Shown here one piece after another: positions 60,121 through 64,000 of a DNA stretch of 64,000 nt. Made by a program: the position numbers and the translations under genes. The DNA is from Gammaproteobacteria bacterium (GTDB lineage: Bacteria > Pseudomonadota > Gammaproteobacteria > Arenicellales > Poriferihabitantaceae). The stretch is from assembly GCA_030432755.1 (NCBI GenBank), contig JAUILZ010000021.1:1-64000 (forward strand). The letters run 5' to 3'. The notes under the pieces are model-generated. The model ran no database searches. It saw only the letters and a program-made list of their open reading frames with translations, and was not told the origin of the DNA. The first letter of the stretch is position 1. Each line of letters opens with the position of its first letter.

Positions 60121-61590
60121 ATGAACAAGCTGCCTCCCGTACCCCCGGTGCTGCCGGAATCGATGTCCCTCGTGGAGTCGCCGCCGGCAAATATCGATGC
60201 CCTCGTTGCTCCCCTGATGGCGGCGCGCGCCGAGAGTCCCATCGTGGTACCGACGCGCGCGGCGGACCTGGCGGCAAGGATTCCGCGCGATCTGCCGGCC
60301 GATGGTGCGCCCCTCGATGAATTGCTCGCCGGGCTGGAGGACTTGTTGCTCGCCCATTCGCGGCGCAACACCCATCCCGGATTCTTCGGCTACATCGCCT
60401 CGGGTGGACTGCCCATTGACGCACTGGCGAATGCCATGGTCGGGGCGCTCAACCAGAACGTGGTCGGTTACCCGTCCTCGCCGGCCGCGGCCACCATCGA
60501 ACGCGCGGTGCTGCGCTGGCTCGCGAATCTCGTCGGCTACGATGAAGGCGCGGACGGGGTATTCCTGGGCGGTGGTTCCAGCGCGAATCTCACCGCCATG
60601 GCCGCGGCGGCGAGCCACCAATTCGGTCCTGACTACCGCGCCAGGGGCATCGTCAGCGCTGCCGGGGGAAAGCGCCCGGTAGTGCTGTGCTCGAAGGCGA
60701 CGCATTTCTCGGTGCAGCGCGCGGCGGCGCTGCTCGGCATCGGCAGCGACCAGGTGGTCGCGGTGGAAACTGACGCGCAGTTCCGCCTGCGGCCGGACGC
60801 CCTGGAGTCCGCGCTCGAGCGGGAGGAATGCGTGGTCTGCGTGGTCGGCAGCGCCGGCACCACCAACACCGGCGCCATCGATCCGCTGAAGGAAATGGCG
60901 GCGATCTGCGCGCGCCATGACACCTGGTTTCATATCGATGCTGCCTACGGTGGCGGCGCGCTGCTGTCGCCGGAACTGGCGCCACTGTTCGACGGCATCG
61001 CGGCCGCCGACTCCGTGACCATGGACCTGCACAAGTGGTTCTACAACCCCATCGACAGCAGCGTAGTGCTGTTTCGCGACCCGAAGTACGCGCGCAGCGT
61101 GTTCTACGAGACCTCTGACTACGTCGCCTTCCCGCCGGATGGTCCGCCGGAGCAGCACATGTTCTTCCACCTCGGACCGGACCTCTCGCGCCGTTTCCGC
61201 GCGCTGCCCGCCTACATCGCCTTCGCCCATTACGGCAGGGACCGGCTCGGGCGCAACGTGCTGCACAATGTCGAATGCGCGCGTTACCTGGCCGACCTCG
61301 CGCGCTATCACGACGACCTGGAACTCGTCACCGCGCCGGAGCTGTCCATCGTGACGTTCCGCTACCGACCCAAGCGTGGCGACGTGTCGATGACGGATGC
61401 GCGCGTCGACGACATCAACCGGGAGATTCGCGCGCGCGTCGAAAGCGAGGCCGACTACCTGCTGTCACCCACCACGGTGAACGGCAGACCCGTGCTGCGC
61501 GCCTGCATCATCAACCATGCCACCCGGGCGAGCCATATCGAGGGTCTGGTCAGCCGCGTACGGGAAATCGGCGTGGAGCTTTCCGGTTAG
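60121..61590 (+). CDS. PLP-dependent amino acid decarboxylase (group II)
   Basis: A 489-residue DDC/GAD-family decarboxylase. Features: HPGFFGYIASGGLPIDALAN, VFLGGGSSANLTAMAAA (PLP phosphate region), VGSAGTTNTGAIDPL, WFHIDAAYGGGALL (Asp contacting the PLP nitrogen) and SVTMDLHKWFYNP with Schiff-base Lys in HKW. The substrate could be an aromatic amino acid, glutamate, aspartate or diaminobutyrate; the sequence does not say. Start ATG 60121 is preceded by a TAAAAT box (60090-60095). A longer in-frame ATG at 59941 overlaps the divergent acetyltransferase gene and is unlikely. Confidence 0.85.
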   Translation: MNKLPPVPPVLPESMSLVESPPANIDALVAPLMAARAESPIVVPTRAADLAARIPRDLPADGAPLDELLAGLEDLLLAHSRRNTHPGFFGYIASGGLPIDALANAMVGALNQNVVGYPSSPAAATIERAVLRWLANLVGYDEGADGVFLGGGSSANLTAMAAAASHQFGPDYRARGIVSAAGGKRPVVLCSKATHFSVQRAAALLGIGSDQVVAVETDAQFRLRPDALESALEREECVVCVVGSAGTTNTGAIDPLKEMAAICARHDTWFHIDAAYGGGALLSPELAPLFDGIAAADSVTMDLHKWFYNPIDSSVVLFRDPKYARSVFYETSDYVAFPPDGPPEQHMFFHLGPDLSRRFRALPAYIAFAHYGRDRLGRNVLHNVECARYLADLARYHDDLELVTAPELSIVTFRYRPKRGDVSMTDARVDDINREIRARVESEADYLLSPTTVNGRPVLRACIINHATRASHIEGLVSRVREIGVELSG

Positions 61591-61769
61591 CATGGACCGT
61601 CAGAATTGCGAGCTACAATCCACCGTGCCAGCACCCGTCCGCGGGCTGATCACCTCTACTGCCCCTGCACGATCATGAACCGCGACCCGGGAGTTGTCTT
61701 CGGCGTCCCGCCGAATTCGAGGGGGCACACCCAGTTAGCCAATCACGCACAGACCGCGCTCCTGCTGTC

Positions 61770-63077
61770 ATGAGTGCAGACGCCACTACCGGCGTGGCCG
61801 TCCGCACCGACAAGATCTCCTGGCGTTGCCTGCTGGTCGTGTTCGGCCGTATCGGTCTGCTCTCCTTCGGCGGCCCGGCGGCGCAGATCGCGCTCATGCA
61901 TCGTGTACTGGTGGACGAGGAGCGCTGGCTTGCGGAAGACAGGTTTCTGGGCGCGCTCAGCTTCTGCATGTTGCTGCCCGGGCCGGAGGCTATGCAACTC
62001 GCCACCTATGCCGGCTGGCAATTGCGCGGGGTGCGTGGTGGTCTGATTGCCGGTCTTCTGTTCGTCGTTCCCGGGGCGCTGGTCGTGCTGGCGCTGGCCA
62101 TGGCCTACATGGCATTCGGTCACGTGCCGCTGATGCAATGGGTTTTTCTCGGGATCAAGGCGGCGGTGCTGGTCATCGTCGTGGAGGCGCTCCTCCGTGT
62201 GGCGAAAAAGGCACTTGCCCGCACCGTGCACTGGGTGATCGCGGGGCTCGCCTTCGTGGCGATCTTCTTCCTCGGCGTCCCCTTTCCGCTGATCGTTCTC
62301 GCGGCCGGCATTGTCGGCTACTGGTTTCTCGGTCAAGCCGCGGCCCCTTCCGTTGCGCCGGCGGCACGGCGATCCGCCGCCTCGGCTTCTTCCACCACGG
62401 TAACCATCGTCCTGTGGCTCGCGATCTGGTGGGCGCCGCTGATGCTGCTCTCCGCAGCCGGCGGCCAGGACATCCTGGTGCAGATCGGCAATTTCTTCTC
62501 CCGCCTCGCGGTGGTGACATTCGGCGGCGCCTACGCGGTGCTGGCCTATCTCGCCCAGGACGTGGTGACCCAGCATGGCTGGCTGAGCGCCGGGGAGATG
62601 ATGGACGGCCTCGGCCTCGCGGAGACCACCCCGGGACCGCTGATCCTGGTGACCGAGTTCGTCGGCTATATCGCCGCCTATCGCGCCGGTGGACCCGGGC
62701 TGGGTATTGCCGGCGCCGTGGTCACCCTGTGGGTGACCTTCGTTCCCTGCTTCCTCTGGATCTTCGCGGGCGCGCCCTACATCGAGTGGATCATCGCCCA
62801 ACCCCGGCTGCGTGGCGCACTGACCGCGATCACCGCCGCGGTGGTCGGCGTGATCCTCAACCTGTCCCTCTGGTTCGCGCTGCACGTGCTCTTCGCCGGA
62901 CTGGAGAAGCGCGAGCTGGGGCCGGTCACCCTCCTGGCACCCCAATGGCAGACGCTGGACTGGCGGGTGCTCGTGATCGGCGCGGTAAGCGCGGTGATGC
63001 TGCTCTGGAAGCACCAGTCACTCATGCGCACGCTGGGCCTGGCGGCGTTACTTGGTATCCTGCTGAACCAGGTTTGA
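61770..63077 (+). CDS. chrA: Chromate transporter, long-chain CHR type
   Basis: A 435-residue membrane protein with two homologous CHR domains. Domain 1: RIGLLSFGGPAAQIALMHR (N-terminal signature) then VDEERWLAEDRFLGALSFC and PGPEAMQLATYAGW. Domain 2: RLAVVTFGGAYAVLAYLAQ then QHGWLSAGEMMDGLGLAETTPGP. This is the normal bidomain ChrA layout with about ten to twelve transmembrane helices. It exports chromate by proton exchange; anion efflux of another kind is possible in marine bacteria. No chrB regulator gene is present in the window. Confidence 0.9.
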   Translation: MSADATTGVAVRTDKISWRCLLVVFGRIGLLSFGGPAAQIALMHRVLVDEERWLAEDRFLGALSFCMLLPGPEAMQLATYAGWQLRGVRGGLIAGLLFVVPGALVVLALAMAYMAFGHVPLMQWVFLGIKAAVLVIVVEALLRVAKKALARTVHWVIAGLAFVAIFFLGVPFPLIVLAAGIVGYWFLGQAAAPSVAPAARRSAASASSTTVTIVLWLAIWWAPLMLLSAAGGQDILVQIGNFFSRLAVVTFGGAYAVLAYLAQDVVTQHGWLSAGEMMDGLGLAETTPGPLILVTEFVGYIAAYRAGGPGLGIAGAVVTLWVTFVPCFLWIFAGAPYIEWIIAQPRLRGALTAITAAVVGVILNLSLWFALHVLFAGLEKRELGPVTLLAPQWQTLDWRVLVIGAVSAVMLLWKHQSLMRTLGLAALLGILLNQV

Positions 63078-63090
63078 TCGTTCCCCTCCC

Positions 63091-64000
63091 ATGGTGATGA
63101 ATGTCCTTGTCTGTGGCGCCGGCGGATTCATCGGCTCCCATCTTGCCAGGCGGCTCGCCGATTCAGGACAATGGGTGCGTGGCGTCGACCTGGTGGCGCC
63201 GGCGTTCAGTGAGTCCGCGGCGCACGAGTTCGTCCTCGGCGACCTGCGCGACCCACAGCTGGTCGCGCGGGTTCTCGACCGACCCTTCGACGCGGTGTAC
63301 CAGTTCGCGGCGGACATGGGCGGCGCCGGCTACCTGTTCAGCGGCGACAACGACGCCGACGTGATACACAACTCGGCGCTGATCAATCTGAACATCGCGC
63401 GCCAGTCTGTGCGGGCCGGCGCGGGCAAGCTGTTCTTTGCCTCGTCCGCCTGCGTGTATCCCCGGCGCAACCAGGAAGACCCGGAGTCGCCGTCCTGCCG
63501 CGAGGACTCGGTGATGCCCGCGGATCCCGACAGCTACTACGGCTGGGAGAAGCTGTTCAGCGAACGCATGTACCAGGCTTTCCGCCGTAACCACGGGCTC
63601 GACGTGCGTATCGGCCGGTTCCACAATATATTCGGCCACGAGGGAACCTGGGAAGGCGGCCGGGAGAAGGTGCCGGCGGCGATTTGCCGCAAGGTGGCGG
63701 AGGCACCGGATGGCAGCGAGATCGAGGTCTGGGGCGACGGCAACCAGACCCGGTCGTTTCTGCATATCGACGAATGCCTCGAGGCCGTGGCGCGGCTCAT
63801 GGCGTCGGATTGCGCGGAGCCACTGAACATAGGATCGGACGAGATGATCAGCATCAACGGGCTGGTGGAACTGGTGGCATCGATAGCCGGCAAATCGATC
63901 CGGATTCGACATGTGCCAGGTCCCGAGGGCGTGCGTGGACGCAATTCCGACAATCGGCTCATCCAGCGCAGCTTAGGCTGGAAACCGACCGCCAGCCTGC
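63091..64000 (+). CDS. GDP-mannose 3,5-epimerase-like extended SDR (3' truncated by window)
   Basis: 303 residues visible before the window ends; the reading frame has no stop. Extended SDR: glycine motif GAGGFIGSHLARRLA, ADMGGAGYLFSGDNDADVIHNSALINLN, SSACVYPRRNQEDPES (with the catalytic Cys) and catalytic Tyr/Lys in YYGWEKLFSERMY, RFHNIFGHEGTWEGGREKVPAAI. These segments match GDP-mannose 3,5-epimerases closely; bacterial members feed GDP-sugar or polysaccharide synthesis. It starts 14 bp after chrA without a good SD, so ATG 63097 is an alternative. More surface-sugar genes may follow beyond the window. Confidence 0.87.
   Translation, partial: MVMNVLVCGAGGFIGSHLARRLADSGQWVRGVDLVAPAFSESAAHEFVLGDLRDPQLVARVLDRPFDAVYQFAADMGGAGYLFSGDNDADVIHNSALINLNIARQSVRAGAGKLFFASSACVYPRRNQEDPESPSCREDSVMPADPDSYYGWEKLFSERMYQAFRRNHGLDVRIGRFHNIFGHEGTWEGGREKVPAAICRKVAEAPDGSEIEVWGDGNQTRSFLHIDECLEAVARLMASDCAEPLNIGSDEMISINGLVELVASIAGKSIRIRHVPGPEGVRGRNSDNRLIQRSLGWKPTASL

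Noticed and set aside
59269..61311. Long minus-strand frame of 680 codons covering the acetyltransferase and the decarboxylase region
   Set aside because: Only its last 233 codons (from 59970) are a real acetyltransferase. The rest is antisense to the well-supported PLP decarboxylase and is His/Arg/Gly-rich without domains.

Overview
The window is GC-rich and gene-dense. It looks like the chromosome of a free-living, probably marine or saline-adapted gammaproteobacterium: it holds a complete N-acetylglutaminylglutamine amide (NAGGN) osmolyte operon, an ectoine-type TRAP importer with matching catabolic genes, and many oxidoreductases for methylated amines and organic acids. The order and genus cannot be fixed from sequence alone. 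I see no rRNA, tRNA, CRISPR array, phage or intact insertion sequence.

Layout. 0-5.7 kb: 3' part of a Rieske oxygenase gene overlapped by two paralogous SDR genes, then an EamA exporter, a class II fumarase and a MarR regulator on the minus strand. 5.8-10.6 kb: the NAGGN operon (asnO, ngg, M42 peptidase), divergent from marR; two face-to-face promoters share one palindrome. 10.6-18.3 kb: amidinotransferase/ankyrin/NfsA genes, a thioredoxin and beta-propeller pair, a DUF4124 protein, a double GFA protein, a DsrC-like protein that lacks the usual C-terminal cysteine, and a EutA-like protein. 18.3-25.3 kb: an ectoine-type island (UspA, TRAP DctM/DctQ/DctP resembling TeaABC, aminotransferase, aldehyde dehydrogenase, AsnC/Lrp). 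25.4-29.5 kb: a polyamine-type ABC importer with its own promoter/operator region.

29.6-41.5 kb: a secreted caspase-family protein, then a dimethylglycine/sarcosine dehydrogenase-like protein, a CDGSH protein, a threonate dehydrogenase-like protein, a GcvT-family protein, an aldehyde dehydrogenase, a class V aminotransferase, and an acyl-CoA dehydrogenase overlapping an APH-fold kinase gene (an ACAD10/11 or Lva-like pair for 4-hydroxy acids). 41.5-52.0 kb is the most unusual part: a minus-strand series of five exported proteins. These are a small protein, a coiled-coil protein, an intact caspase with an EF-hand loop, a caspase-fold protein that has lost both catalytic residues but keeps an EF-hand loop, and a 1212-residue caspase-DUF4384-subtilase fusion whose subtilase nucleophile position is Thr instead of Ser. 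A divergent pair of unknown paralogous cytoplasmic proteins lies next to it. I consider this the best candidate for an undescribed system.

52.0-64 kb: a BisC-type molybdoenzyme and an acyl-CoA dehydrogenase separated only by a ~139-bp near-palindromic element, two lipoproteins, a DUF6502 protein, GTP cyclohydrolase II, a GNAT acetyltransferase, a PLP decarboxylase, a chromate transporter and the 5' part of a GDP-mannose 3,5-epimerase-like gene cut by the window end.
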